NCBI GenBank assembly: GCA_035652815.1
Contig: DASRDB010000022.1
Span: 248,001 to 312,000 of the forward strand
Direction of reading: 5' to 3'
DNA from: DASRDB01 sp035652815
GTDB taxonomy: Bacteria > Chloroflexota > Ktedonobacteria > Ktedonobacterales > Ktedonobacteraceae
Length of the DNA: 64,000 bases
In this document: one piece after another, positions 8,331 to 17,515 of the stretch
Numbering within the stretch: the first letter of the stretch is position 1
Layout of the letters: each line of letters begins with the position of its first letter
Position numbers and translations under genes: made by a program
The notes under the pieces: generated by a model
What the model was told of the DNA's origin: nothing
Databases searched by the model: none
What the model saw: only the letters and a program-made list of their open reading frames with translations

Positions 8331-10733
8331 ATGAGAATCTACAATACCTTAACCCACCGCGTTGAAGAAATCATCCCCATTGAACCAGGGAAGATTCGCA
8401 TGTATTCCTGCGGCCCCACTGTGTACCGCTATATTCATATTGGCAATTTACGTACCTTTACGATGGCGGATTGGCTGCGGCGCGCCTTCGAATATCGCGG
8501 TTACGAAGTGCTGCACGTGAAAAACATCACGGACGTAGGACATATGCGCCAGGAGCGACTGGATCAGGGAGAAGACAAAATTCTGGCCCAGGCGCGCAAG
8601 GAGAGAAAGTCATCGCGTGAGATTGCTGATTATTATACCCAGTCATTTCACAATGACGAGCGAAAGTTGAACATTGAGCCTGCAACCGTCTTTCCGAAGG
8701 CCACAGATCACATCCCGGAAATGATCGAGATTATCTCCGGCCTGCTGAAAAAAGATATTGCCTACGAGGTTAACGGCAATGTCTATTTTGACATCAAGCG
8801 TTTTCCCGAGTATGGCAAGCTTTCCGGCAATCAGCTTGAAAATATGCAGGAAGGAATTCGCGAGGGTGTTGTGGAGGACAGGCGCAATCCAGAAGATTTT
8901 CCGCTGTGGAAAGTGGCCGAGCCAGAGCGTGAGATGGCCTGGGACAGTCCCTGGGGGCGTGGCTTCCCTGGCTGGCATATCGAGTGCAGCGCCATGTCGA
9001 TGAAGTATCTGGGGCAGCATTTCGATATTCACACGGGTGGCGTGGATAACATTTTCCCGCATCACGAGGATGAGATTGCGCAGAGCGAAGCATATACTGG
9101 CCAGCCCTTTGCTAACTACTGGGTGCATGCCCAGCACCTGCTTGCCGATGGACAGAAGATGGCGAAATCAACGGGCAACGACTACACCTGTACAGAGATC
9201 GAAGCTCGCGGTTACGACCCTCTCGCGCTTCGCTATTTTTATACTACCGCCCTCTATCGCAGCCGCCTGAATTTCACCTTCCGCGCCCTTCAGGCCGCGC
9301 AAACATCGCTTGATCGCCTGCGCGAACGTGCCTACCGCCTCTATCTCCAGTCGGACAGGGTCTATGTTTTCAGTGGTCAACCTCTCGCACCCAACGTCTG
9401 GCAAAACCGTTTCTTGTTCGAGGTGGAGTATGATCTGAATATTCCCCGTGCTATGGCGGTAGTGTGGGCAATGCTTCGGGACGAGCAGTGCAGTCCTACC
9501 GAGCGGGTGCGCCTCTTGCTCGATTTTGACCGCATCCTGGGTTTTGACCTCGCCGGATATCTCCAGAGTGACGTGCCTGAGCGCAAGCGTGATCCACAAA
9601 CTTATCTGGCAGCCGTACCAAACTGGATTGCTCAGAAAGTGCAAGAGCGCGATAGCCTGCGCCAGCAGCATGATTTCACTTCTGCTGACCAATTACGGGA
9701 TGAACTTGCTCAGCAAGGATACGCGCTGAACGATACAGCGCGTGGAACGCTGGTCTTCCCCCGCCGCCTGGATAAAGAGTTTGCGGTGCTTTCACGCTCG
9801 ACGGATATGCCTGACCACTCGGCGGAGCCTGATCTCTATGAGTTCTCCGTGAACCTGGTGGCGCATAATAGCCGCGAAGACCTGGAGCGCTGTATCGAGA
9901 GCATTTTTACTCATACCTACGGCCATGCAATCGAACTTGTCATCATCGAGAATGGTTCGACCGATGATACACTCCCTTACCTGCAACAACTGGCGCGCAC
10001 CAAAGAAATGTATACGCCAGATGGGCAGCGTGTGGGCCTGCAGGTATTGTTTGCCGATCATAATCTGGGCTTTGCCGCCGGACGCAATGCCACCATGCGC
10101 GCCAGTCGCGGCCACTATATTGTGTTGATGGATACCTCTATCCAGGTCAACGGCAATATCTGGGAGCCACTTATTGCTGCCCTGAGCGATCCAGCAGTTG
10201 GCCTGGTTGGCCCGTTTGGATTGGTGACGGACGATTTGCGCGAATTTCGCGAGGCTCCAGGGCCGGATGTAGATGCTATCGAAGGCTATCTCATGGCTTT
10301 TCCTCGCTCACTGCTGAGTGAAGTGGGCTGGATCGATGAGCGCTTCCGCTTCTATCGCCTGATGGATATTCACTATAGTTTCTTCTTCAAGACCTCCGGC
10401 TACCGGGTGCAAACCACACCGCAGGTCGTCGAGCTGCTCATCAAGCATCCGCACCGTGAATGGTACAGCCTGAGCGAGGAGGAACGGGCGACCAGGAGCA
10501 AGAAAAATTATGACATTTTCCGCGATCGCTGGCATCACGGACAGAGCCTGCTTGTGGCTAACTACCAGCCTGAGCATCACTGGCGCGGACATGACCATCC
10601 CCATCATCTAGAGGGCACACATTTCCATGCGCCGCAGGAGTTGCCGCCGCCAGACGAGCCGCATGTCCACACGCATCAGCACTGGCCCGATCACTCACAC
10701 GAACACGCGCACTACCATAGTGTGCGTTCATGA
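8331..10733 (+). CDS. cysS: Cysteinyl-tRNA synthetase fused to GT2 glycosyltransferase with His-rich tail
   Basis: A single 800-residue frame. Residues 1 to about 485 are a complete CysRS: YSCGPTVY zinc cysteine, IHIGN (HIGH motif), GWHIECSAM and HHEDEIAQSEA zinc ligands, KMAKS signature, anticodon-domain ending ADQLRDELAQQG...DTARGT. It charges tRNA-Cys. From about 502 a family-2 glycosyltransferase begins (VNLVAHNSREDLERCIESI, ENGSTDDT, HNLGFAAGRN, IVLMDTS in place of a clear DxD) and runs to about 740. The last 55 residues carry about 17 His. Start ATG 8331 follows AGGGAAG; an upstream in-frame ATG has no ribosome site. No stop, slippery run or internal start signal separates the halves. 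The GT half could be a degenerate partner; its acceptor is unknown. Confidence 0.9.
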   Translation: MRIYNTLTHRVEEIIPIEPGKIRMYSCGPTVYRYIHIGNLRTFTMADWLRRAFEYRGYEVLHVKNITDVGHMRQERLDQGEDKILAQARKERKSSREIADYYTQSFHNDERKLNIEPATVFPKATDHIPEMIEIISGLLKKDIAYEVNGNVYFDIKRFPEYGKLSGNQLENMQEGIREGVVEDRRNPEDFPLWKVAEPEREMAWDSPWGRGFPGWHIECSAMSMKYLGQHFDIHTGGVDNIFPHHEDEIAQSEAYTGQPFANYWVHAQHLLADGQKMAKSTGNDYTCTEIEARGYDPLALRYFYTTALYRSRLNFTFRALQAAQTSLDRLRERAYRLYLQSDRVYVFSGQPLAPNVWQNRFLFEVEYDLNIPRAMAVVWAMLRDEQCSPTERVRLLLDFDRILGFDLAGYLQSDVPERKRDPQTYLAAVPNWIAQKVQERDSLRQQHDFTSADQLRDELAQQGYALNDTARGTLVFPRRLDKEFAVLSRSTDMPDHSAEPDLYEFSVNLVAHNSREDLERCIESIFTHTYGHAIELVIIENGSTDDTLPYLQQLARTKEMYTPDGQRVGLQVLFADHNLGFAAGRNATMRASRGHYIVLMDTSIQVNGNIWEPLIAALSDPAVGLVGPFGLVTDDLREFREAPGPDVDAIEGYLMAFPRSLLSEVGWIDERFRFYRLMDIHYSFFFKTSGYRVQTTPQVVELLIKHPHREWYSLSEEERATRSKKNYDIFRDRWHHGQSLLVANYQPEHHWRGHDHPHHLEGTHFHAPQELPPPDEPHVHTHQHWPDHSHEHAHYHSVRS

Positions 10734-10757
10734 ATAGCATAGTGAAGAGGAGTATAC

Positions 10758-12371
10758 ATGTTTGAAGACCTTCAGGCTGTCCCCGCTCAGGATTTTTTGC
10801 GTGGGCGGGGACAGTTCGCAACTATTGCTGAGCAAGTAGTTATTTTAAATGGTGATATTGGGCCGCTTGACGTGGAGAAGCAAGAGTCACTGCGAGCTTT
10901 CGTCGAAAACGGAGGCGGGCTGGTTTGTGTTGGAGATGCGATAGAGGCGTATCATGAGAGTGCTGTGTTGGGAGAAGTTCTCGGCCCGGTTCACGGCATC
11001 TGTTCCCCGCGCACTGAGATCATTGCCCGAGTAGCTAACCAGGATCATTACCTTACTCGTCGTGTTGATCCTACCTTCGCCGTACTTGAAGCGGTGTACC
11101 TGCTTGATATTGTCCCGCCTGATGCAGAGGTCGTATGGAAGGCTTCCTGGCGATACGCAACCTATACACTGGCCTATATCCGCAACTATGGACGCGGGCG
11201 CGTGTTCTGTACCGCATTAGGTAGCGATGTACAAACACAGATTCATCCCGTTTTTTGCCAGATGCTCTTCCGGGCCATTCACTATGTTTCGGGCGTAGAT
11301 ACCTTAGAGCAGCCTAAAAAGGTTGCCATGATCGGCTATGGAGCAATTGGCTTCGAGCATGGCAGCGCAATTAGCGAAGTTCCAGGGCTGGAGTTTTCTC
11401 TGGTATGTGACCGCAACGAGGAGCGTCTGGCAAAGGCGCGCCAGGCCTTTCCTGGCGTCAATACCTGTACCAATCTGCAACAGGTTGTAGAAGACCCGGC
11501 TATCGAAGTTGTTTTCGTCTCCACGCCGCCCAATACACACGCTGCCATCAGTATGCAGTTGCTGCAAGCGGGAAAGCATGTCGTCTCAGAAAAGCCTTTT
11601 TGCCTGACGACAGCCGAAGCTGATGCGATGATTGAGCTTGCTCAAGCAAGCAATCTGGCTCTAACAGTCTATCAATGCCGCCGTTGGGACCCCGATTTTC
11701 TCGCTATCCAGCGCGTATTGCAGCAGCAAACTATCGGTGATGTTTTTCATATTGAAACGTTTATCGGCGGGTATGCCCATCCCTGCGACTACTGGCATTC
11801 GCACGAACCTATTTCAGGCGGCGTCTTCTATGACTGGGGTTCGCACTACCTGGATTGGATTTTGCAGCTAGTTCCTGATCCGGTCGTGAGCGTGCGCGGT
11901 GTGGAGCATAAGCGCGTCTGGCACGATGTCACCAATGCCGATCATTCGGTGGTCCACCTGCGTTTTGCCAACGGGCAGGAAGCCGAATTTATGCATTCTG
12001 ACATCGCAGCGGCGGTCAAGCCGAAATGGTATATTCTGGGTACTCAGGGAGCGATTGTCGGTCACTGGCGGCGCGAGACGGTGAAGTCGCGGCGCTGGTC
12101 AGGTGATCTCATTGAGGAGCGTCTTGCGCTTTCAGAGGCGCTGCCGGAACTGTATGTCTATACACGCGACATACAAGGAGCTATTCACGAGCAACACCTG
12201 ATGCTGCCCGAATCCCCTTTTTATCCCTTCCATCGCAATCTAGCCAATCACCTGCATAATGCCGAGCCTCTGGCAGTTCCACCCGAGGAGTCAAGGCGCA
12301 ATATTACGGTCATGGAAGCAGCTAAAAGGTCGGCGGAACGTGGTGGAGAGGTCATCGCGATAGATTGTTAA
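10758..12371 (+). CDS. ThuA-like domain fused to Gfo/Idh/MocA oxidoreductase
   Basis: 537 residues. Residues 1 to about 175 resemble a ThuA / glutamine-amidotransferase-like fold (LRAFVENGGGLVCVGD, then WRYATYTLAYIRNYGRGRVFCTALG) as in trehalose-utilisation proteins. From about 188 a Rossmann oxidoreductase begins (KVAMIGYGAIG, the nucleotide loop; VSEKPFCLT, the conserved EKP lysine; GGVFYDWGSHYLDW, the catalytic DxxxH region). It probably oxidises or isomerises a sugar or inositol derivative with NAD(P). It starts 24 bases after the CysRS fusion with AGAGGAG ahead of ATG, so likely co-transcribed with it; a sugar enzyme beside a glycosyltransferase domain is suggestive. Confidence 0.85.
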   Translation: MFEDLQAVPAQDFLRGRGQFATIAEQVVILNGDIGPLDVEKQESLRAFVENGGGLVCVGDAIEAYHESAVLGEVLGPVHGICSPRTEIIARVANQDHYLTRRVDPTFAVLEAVYLLDIVPPDAEVVWKASWRYATYTLAYIRNYGRGRVFCTALGSDVQTQIHPVFCQMLFRAIHYVSGVDTLEQPKKVAMIGYGAIGFEHGSAISEVPGLEFSLVCDRNEERLAKARQAFPGVNTCTNLQQVVEDPAIEVVFVSTPPNTHAAISMQLLQAGKHVVSEKPFCLTTAEADAMIELAQASNLALTVYQCRRWDPDFLAIQRVLQQQTIGDVFHIETFIGGYAHPCDYWHSHEPISGGVFYDWGSHYLDWILQLVPDPVVSVRGVEHKRVWHDVTNADHSVVHLRFANGQEAEFMHSDIAAAVKPKWYILGTQGAIVGHWRRETVKSRRWSGDLIEERLALSEALPELYVYTRDIQGAIHEQHLMLPESPFYPFHRNLANHLHNAEPLAVPPEESRRNITVMEAAKRSAERGGEVIAIDC

Positions 12372-12590
12372 ACCGTTCCTGGTTCTTGCTTTCTCGCGCC
12401 CGTCTCGCGTAAGCTATAAACACGGCAGTAGATGAAAAACTGGCTACCTGAGTAGCACTTTGGAGCCGTCTAGTTATACAGAGATGTTTATTGTGTTAAC
12501 AGGATAAAATAACGTGTGATGGTCGAATAGAAGGAATGACGAAAGATGTATACACCTGAAGGCGGCGGATATTACGAGAGGAACAAGACG

Positions 12591-13250
12591 ATGAGCTTCG
12601 AACTGCCACTTTTCCCGTTAAATGTGGTACTTTTCCCTGGCGCTGACCTGCCATTGCATATCTTTGAGCCGCGCTATCGACAGATGATTAATGAATGTTA
12701 CACCCAGGGAAAGCCTTTCGGGGTGGTATTAGTGCGCCCGGAGAGCGAACATCTGCAAGAGGAACCATTTCCGGTTGGCACACTGGCAGAGATCGAAGCG
12801 CTTGTCCGCCTGGATGATGGACGTATGAATCTGATTGCCAGGGGTGGGAAGCGTTTTCAAATCCACAGCCTGCATCGCGAAAAGCCCTACCTTTCCGGTC
12901 TGGTAGAAACCTTTGAAGATCTTCCCGAGATTCCCGAGACGCTTGAAGCCTGCGCAAAACAGGTCAAAGAACTTTTCCAATCCTACCTGGAAATGCTGCT
13001 GGAAGTGGCCGGTAAAAAGGGTATGCAATTGGATTTGCCAACTGATCCTATTGCTCTTTCTCACTTTGTTGCCTACTTTCTGGATATCGAAGACGAAGAA
13101 AAACAGGGCTTGCTCGAACTCAACATCACTTCCCTGCGTTTAGAGGAAGAAATTTATATTTTGCGCAAAGAGGTACCTTTCATTCGACAGATGCTTGCCA
13201 TGAGCAAAAAATACAAGGCCGAAGGTTCGGATAAGAGCAGGTTGAATTAA
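12591..13250 (+). CDS. LON peptidase substrate-binding (LAN) domain protein
   Basis: 219 residues starting LPLFPLNVVLFPGADLPLHIFEPRYRQM, the hallmark of the Lon N-terminal domain. No AAA or protease domain follows. The second half is helical with Glu/Lys-rich stretches and a basic C-terminus. Stand-alone LAN proteins are thought to bind misfolded or regulatory proteins, but the role is not settled. ATG at 12591 follows GAGAGGA; an in-frame ATG at 12546 lacks a good ribosome site and the conserved domain starts right after 12591. Confidence 0.88.
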   Translation: MSFELPLFPLNVVLFPGADLPLHIFEPRYRQMINECYTQGKPFGVVLVRPESEHLQEEPFPVGTLAEIEALVRLDDGRMNLIARGGKRFQIHSLHREKPYLSGLVETFEDLPEIPETLEACAKQVKELFQSYLEMLLEVAGKKGMQLDLPTDPIALSHFVAYFLDIEDEEKQGLLELNITSLRLEEEIYILRKEVPFIRQMLAMSKKYKAEGSDKSRLN

Positions 13251-13257
13251 GAAAGAT

Positions 13258-13287
13258 ACCTCCCGTTGCTCCGAAGCAGCGGGAGGT
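13258..13287. terminator. Bidirectional hairpin between convergent genes
   Basis: 13-bp stem with one G-T wobble (13258-13270 with 13275-13287, loop CCGA) between the LAN-domain gene and doxX. Little T-tract on either side. Confidence 0.55.
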
Positions 13288-13322
13288 TCTCTGTGTACCA
13301 TTCGAGAGAGCAGCATCCAGGT

Positions 13323-14087
13323 TCATGATGTCGCTATCTTTTCTTCCTGACGGAACCACGTGCCAGGTTTCCACGGCAAACCAAGCGTGGGGAGCAGCCA
13401 TCGATCAAAGCCGATCCAGCCGCAAACTCGCCACGAGAAGCACAGGAATAGACCGAACATACCCAAAACCGGGTTGATGCTTACTGTACCGGCCAGCAGG
13501 TAGTTCAGGTTCATCAACACTCCGAAGCCAGCCGCGATTCCAGTCAAGACACCGAGTAACACACCCAGTCCTACGGCAACTTCACCCCAGGTCACCAGGA
13601 AAGAGAACAGTCCCGCGTTAGGCAGTACCATGTGCTGTAAAAACCAGGCGTACCATCCCTGCACCGAAGGATTCGCGCCCGAGGTCTTTGCCAACGCTCC
13701 TGCCACGAATCCTGAGAGAGCCTTTCCACTTGCGCCCCAGGCTGGTGATGTCACTTTCTCCCAACCGGCAAGCAACCACTGCGCCCCCACATCCATACGA
13801 ACGACAAACCATAATACCGCCGAGCCTGTCGAGCCGAAGAAGAACCTGGAAATTGCAGGTTCAGGGAACCGCTCTGAAGGCGAAGCCCGTAATTCATGCC
13901 TTTCTCGCGCGAATTGCACGAACGCCAGGATTAGCGCGAGGATAAACAGGATGAGCAGGCCAATGCCCCAATAGTCATCCGCTTTTTGACCCGCGAGATT
14001 CCAGATGATATGCACAATTGTCCACACGCCCGCGAGTCCAACAATAAGCCAGTTCAACCAGTATGTGGCATTCCTTTGACTGTTCAT
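13323..14087 (-). CDS. DoxX/DoxD-like membrane protein
   Basis: 254 residues with about six hydrophobic helices. The N-terminal third (helices at about 12-30 and 40-60) precedes the DoxX core: VRMDVGAQWLLAGWEKV, then FLQHMVLPNAGLFSFLVTWGEVAVGLGVLLG and LNYLLAGTVSINPV. DoxX family proteins include the small subunit of thiosulfate:quinone oxidoreductase and MhqP-like quinone proteins; which applies is not visible. ATG at 14087 just after a palindromic site. Convergent with the LAN gene. Confidence 0.82.
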   Translation of the reverse strand: MNSQRNATYWLNWLIVGLAGVWTIVHIIWNLAGQKADDYWGIGLLILFILALILAFVQFARERHELRASPSERFPEPAISRFFFGSTGSAVLWFVVRMDVGAQWLLAGWEKVTSPAWGASGKALSGFVAGALAKTSGANPSVQGWYAWFLQHMVLPNAGLFSFLVTWGEVAVGLGVLLGVLTGIAAGFGVLMNLNYLLAGTVSINPVLGMFGLFLCFSWRVCGWIGFDRWLLPTLGLPWKPGTWFRQEEKIATS

Positions 14088-14546
14088 ATGACACCAAACC
14101 TTTCAGGAAGTATTCACCATGAATACTTTCCTCGACAAAGAACAGTATGCTATCTTAATGACAGATAGTTTGAACGTACTCCAATGGAACGAAGGGATAA
14201 TTTCTGTCTGTAAGAGACAGTCTCTCTTTGTTCCGACACTAGTAGTATGGAATCGCAAAATCACAGCGCAATCACATCAGGCCCGCGTTCATCACATTTA
14301 CATCACAGGATACGAAGGCATTGTATTTTGTAACGAACCTGCCGCCACTTCTTCATAACGGCTTGCAAGTACTCACGTCTCTCAGACTGGTCTTTTTGAT
14401 TTTCCTCTTGACTGTTCTGAGTACGCTCCTGTATCTTACTTTCCAGAAAAGTTTACCTCTCATCCTGCGGCGAACCGAAAATGCCTGATGGCTCAACACT
14501 AAATTTGACGTTTGCTACATGGATAGGAAAGATGGAGTGATAGCAC
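14088..14546. other. 459-base divergent intergenic region
   Basis: Apart from the palindrome at 14108-14128 no gene, RNA or repeat was recognised. The region must carry the promoters of doxX (minus) and of the hypothetical gene at 14547 (plus). Confidence 0.6.
14108..14128. promoter_or_regulatory. Palindromic operator-like site upstream of doxX
   Basis: AAGTATTCA (14108-14116), three bases, TGAATACTT (14120-14128): a perfect 9-bp inverted repeat 21 bases upstream of the doxX start codon. The form and place suggest a dimeric repressor site such as those used by HxlR/MarR-type regulators of DoxX genes; the regulator is not in view. Confidence 0.45.
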
Positions 14547-14903
14547 ATGACAGAGTATCCAGACTTTCGGCAGCGATTAGATGCAGTCCTACGCACTCGC
14601 GACGTAAAACAGGTGCAAAATTTTCTTATAGACGCAGGTCAATGGCGGCCGGGGACCCCTGCGGACCCTGAGTATGCGATGTGGATGATGATAGCTGGCA
14701 GCCAGAATCTACGTGACTTGCATGAGCAAGCTCGTCAATGGCTCGTTGCTCACGGACACGAGCCAGAAGCGAATATGGTGCTGGGCAAAGGGAAAGGGAG
14801 AGATGGCATACCTGGAGCGAGGAACGAGCTATCTTCGAGTAAGAAATCGGGAAAAATCACGAATAAACAACCGGAACAGCGAAAAAATCCACGAAAAGTG
14901 TGA
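14547..14903 (+). CDS. Hypothetical protein, 118 aa
   Basis: Not recognised. The first 80 residues look like a compact helical domain (DFRQRLDAVLRTRDVKQVQNF, MWMMIAGSQNLRDLHEQARQW), the last 30 are basic and disordered (GKGKGRDG, KKSGKITNKQPEQRKN). ATG has TGGAGTG upstream. The basic tail could bind nucleic acid; this is a guess. A small zinc-ribbon gene follows on the same strand. Confidence 0.6.
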   Translation: MTEYPDFRQRLDAVLRTRDVKQVQNFLIDAGQWRPGTPADPEYAMWMMIAGSQNLRDLHEQARQWLVAHGHEPEANMVLGKGKGRDGIPGARNELSSSKKSGKITNKQPEQRKNPRKV

Positions 14904-15050
14904 AATAGCGTTTTTTGAATACGCACTGTATCACTCCACGCAAGCCACACGTGTAAAGGGGAGAGAAGCTCGACGGAAAGGCTATTTCGTACAAGAAGAC
15001 TTTCCGTTGTGGCCGAGAAAACATTGTGACAAGTTGAAAGGAAACCAGAT

Positions 15051-15203
15051 ATGGCTGAAGCGTATTGCGTCAAGTGCAAAAAGAAAACCGAAATGAAGAA
15101 TCCCAAAGAAGTGACCATGAAGAATGGCAGGCATGCTCTAAAAGGCACCTGTTCCGTTTGTGGCACGACCGTCCAGAGCTTTCTGAGTGATAAGAAGGCG
15201 TAG
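15051..15203 (+). CDS. Small zinc-ribbon protein, DUF5679-like (50 aa)
   Basis: The 50-residue frame starts at ATG 15051 after AAAGGAA. It has two CxxC knuckles, CVKC at about 6-9 and CSVC at about 34-37, separated by a Lys-rich turn with the pattern KTEMKNP and GRHALKGTC. This is the layout of DUF5679-type zinc ribbons found in archaea and some bacteria. It ends at TAG 15203, shortly before a strong hairpin. Function is unknown. Confidence 0.8.
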   Translation: MAEAYCVKCKKKTEMKNPKEVTMKNGRHALKGTCSVCGTTVQSFLSDKKA

Positions 15204-15228
15204 GCATTTACCCCTTTCCCAAAAGCGG

Positions 15229-15261
15229 CACTTCCAGGTCATATTGCATGACCTGGAAGTG
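15229..15261. terminator. 14-bp perfect hairpin between zinc-ribbon gene and fusA2
   Basis: 15229-15242 pairs with 15248-15261 around the loop ATTGC. On the minus strand it is followed by CGCTTTTGGG, so it can end the EF-G2 transcript; on plus it ends the zinc-ribbon gene. Confidence 0.65.
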
Positions 15262-15460
15262 AATAAGCCTGCCTCTGTAAAAATGAGAGGCGACTCGAGA
15301 GTGGAGCATATCCCCTTTTTCGCAAAGCGCGGTTCGGGCGAGCCAGAACGATCAGGAACTGGCCTTTCCTACCCGCAGATGCAGCAGGTGACATACTTCA
15401 CCGCATGTACGTCCGACAAAAAAGTCGAACATATGTTATACGAACGAGCCGCCGTTCGCG

Positions 15461-17515
15461 TTACTTTTCTGCCTCTTGCGACTTCTTGTACCTGGCGATA
15501 ATCTCCTGCTGGATATTCGCTGGCACCTCTTCGTACTGGTAGAACTCCATCTTGAAAGAGCCGCGCCCCTGCGTGATTGAGCGCAGATCAGTCGCGTAGT
15601 GCAGCATCTCCGCCTGTGGAACGTTGGCTGTGATTTGCTGCATGCCGTTGCCAAGAGGTGTCATGCCGAGGACGCGCCCGCGCTTGGTGTTGATATCACT
15701 CATGATATCGCCCATGTTCGCCTCTGGAACCGTAATCGTCACGGTCATGATCGGTTCAAGGATGGTCGGGCTGGCCAGCGGTACCGCTTCCTGCATGCCG
15801 AGTGAGGCCGCGATTTCAAACGACTGCGCCGAGGAGTCCACCGGGTGATACTTACCATCCACCAGGGCCACTTTGACGTAGACCATCGGATTGCCCGAGA
15901 TAAAGCCGCGCTTGAGCGAGTCGCGCACGCCCTTTTCGACGCCTGGAATAAATTGTCCAGGCACAACGCCGCCCACAATCCTGTCTTCAAAGACGAAGGT
16001 TTCTGGACTATCCATAGGCAATGGCTCGATTTCCAGCCATACATCGCCAAATTGTCCGTGTCCGCCGCTCTGGCGCTTGTGGCGACCGTTGGCTCTTGCC
16101 TTCTTGCGAATGGTCTCACGATAGGAGATACGGGGTTCGCGAGCCTCCAGGTCAACGCCGTATTTGCGTTTGATGCCCTCGATGACGATTTGCAGATGCG
16201 ACTCGCCGAGGCCGGAGAGCAGGACATCAGCGGTTTCGGGATCGCGGGTCACGCGCAAGGTGCGATCCTCTTCGACGACCCTTGCCAGGGCGTTACTCAT
16301 CTTATCCAGGTCGGCCTTACTCTTGGGGAAGACGGCCACTGTATAGGTTGGCTCTGGGAAGTTAATCGGCTCGAGCGGTGAAGCATCTTTGCTGGTGGAG
16401 AGTGTATCGCCTGTATGCGTATTGGAGAGCTTGGCAACCGCTCCAAAGTCTCCCGCAGGCACTTCTGTCGCGTTCTCCTGCATTTTGCCGCGCGGAATCA
16501 TAATCTGGCCGATACGCTCATCAGCCTTTGTTTGCAGATTAAACACGTGCATATCCGGTTTGAGGCTGCCGGTGTACACGCGGAAATGGCTGATGGTGCC
16601 GACCTGCGCCGCCGCAGTTTTGAAGACGAACATCGAGAGCGTGTCGCCGAAGGCTTTGGTATCTTCTGGCACTGTATCGGCGGCGCTGGGCAGGTAGTCA
16701 ACAATGGCGTCCAGCAGCGTTTGCACACCGATGTTCTTCGCGGTTGAGCCGCACAGCACAGGAATCAGTTGCCCGGTGCGCGTACCCTCTTTGACCACGG
16801 AAAGAATCTCCTCGTCGGTGAGTTCTTCGCCTTCGAGGAATTTTTCCATGATGGTGTCGTCGCTCTCAACTGCCGACTCTATGAGCTGCTCGCGGTAGGT
16901 GCTGATGCGATCTTGCATGTCGGCGGGGATAGGCACTTCTTGAACCTTGTTGCCGCCCTCGAACGTATAGGCCTTCTGTGTAACGAGGTCGATGACGCCT
17001 TTGAAGTTGGCCTGTTCGCCAATCGGAAGTTGCAGGGGTACTACTTTCAGGCCGAACTGGTTGCGCAGGGATTCGAGCGCATTGTCAAACGAGGTGTTTT
17101 CACGGTCGAGCTTGTTGACCAGCACCATGCGCGGCAGGTTGCGCTCATCGGCGTATTGCCAGGTCAGTTCGGTGCCAACCTCGACGCCTTTTTCTGCTGT
17201 GACGACAACCAGGGCGGCATCAGCCACGCGCAGCCCGGCCTTGACTTCACCGGAGAAGTCGGCATAACCGGGGGTATCAATAAAGTTGATCTTGGTGTCT
17301 TTCCATTCGACGGGCAGCACTTTGGCGTGCAAGGTCATTCGTCGTTTGAGTTCATCGGGATCGTAGTCGGCAATCGAGCTACCCTCGTCAACTTTGCCTT
17401 GACGAGTGACGGCCCCACTGTCGTAGAGAGCCGCGTCTATCAAGGATGTTTTACCTGCTCCAACATGGGAAATCAACGCCACATTGCGAATGTGTTCCGC
17501 AGTATAGACCTTCAT
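15461..17515 (-). CDS. Elongation factor G-like GTPase (EF-G2 / FusA2 type)
   Basis: 684 residues with the EF-G domain order: GTPase domain with P-loop SHVGAGKT (16-23), switch II DTPGYADF (80-87), NKLD (134-137); domain II near 300-385; domain III; domain IV with GGHGQFGDVWLEIEP; and the C-terminal domain V. Canonical EF-G has AHIDAGKT and DTPGH; the Tyr at 84 in place of the catalytic His and the SHVGAGK loop mark the EF-G2 branch, as in mycobacterial FusA2. These paralogues lack a clear role and may not translocate. The main fusA is expected elsewhere. ATG 17515 follows GGAGAAACAACTTTC at about 11 bases. Confidence 0.88.
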   Translation of the reverse strand: MKVYTAEHIRNVALISHVGAGKTSLIDAALYDSGAVTRQGKVDEGSSIADYDPDELKRRMTLHAKVLPVEWKDTKINFIDTPGYADFSGEVKAGLRVADAALVVVTAEKGVEVGTELTWQYADERNLPRMVLVNKLDRENTSFDNALESLRNQFGLKVVPLQLPIGEQANFKGVIDLVTQKAYTFEGGNKVQEVPIPADMQDRISTYREQLIESAVESDDTIMEKFLEGEELTDEEILSVVKEGTRTGQLIPVLCGSTAKNIGVQTLLDAIVDYLPSAADTVPEDTKAFGDTLSMFVFKTAAAQVGTISHFRVYTGSLKPDMHVFNLQTKADERIGQIMIPRGKMQENATEVPAGDFGAVAKLSNTHTGDTLSTSKDASPLEPINFPEPTYTVAVFPKSKADLDKMSNALARVVEEDRTLRVTRDPETADVLLSGLGESHLQIVIEGIKRKYGVDLEAREPRISYRETIRKKARANGRHKRQSGGHGQFGDVWLEIEPLPMDSPETFVFEDRIVGGVVPGQFIPGVEKGVRDSLKRGFISGNPMVYVKVALVDGKYHPVDSSAQSFEIAASLGMQEAVPLASPTILEPIMTVTITVPEANMGDIMSDINTKRGRVLGMTPLGNGMQQITANVPQAEMLHYATDLRSITQGRGSFKMEFYQYEEVPANIQQEIIARYKKSQEAEK

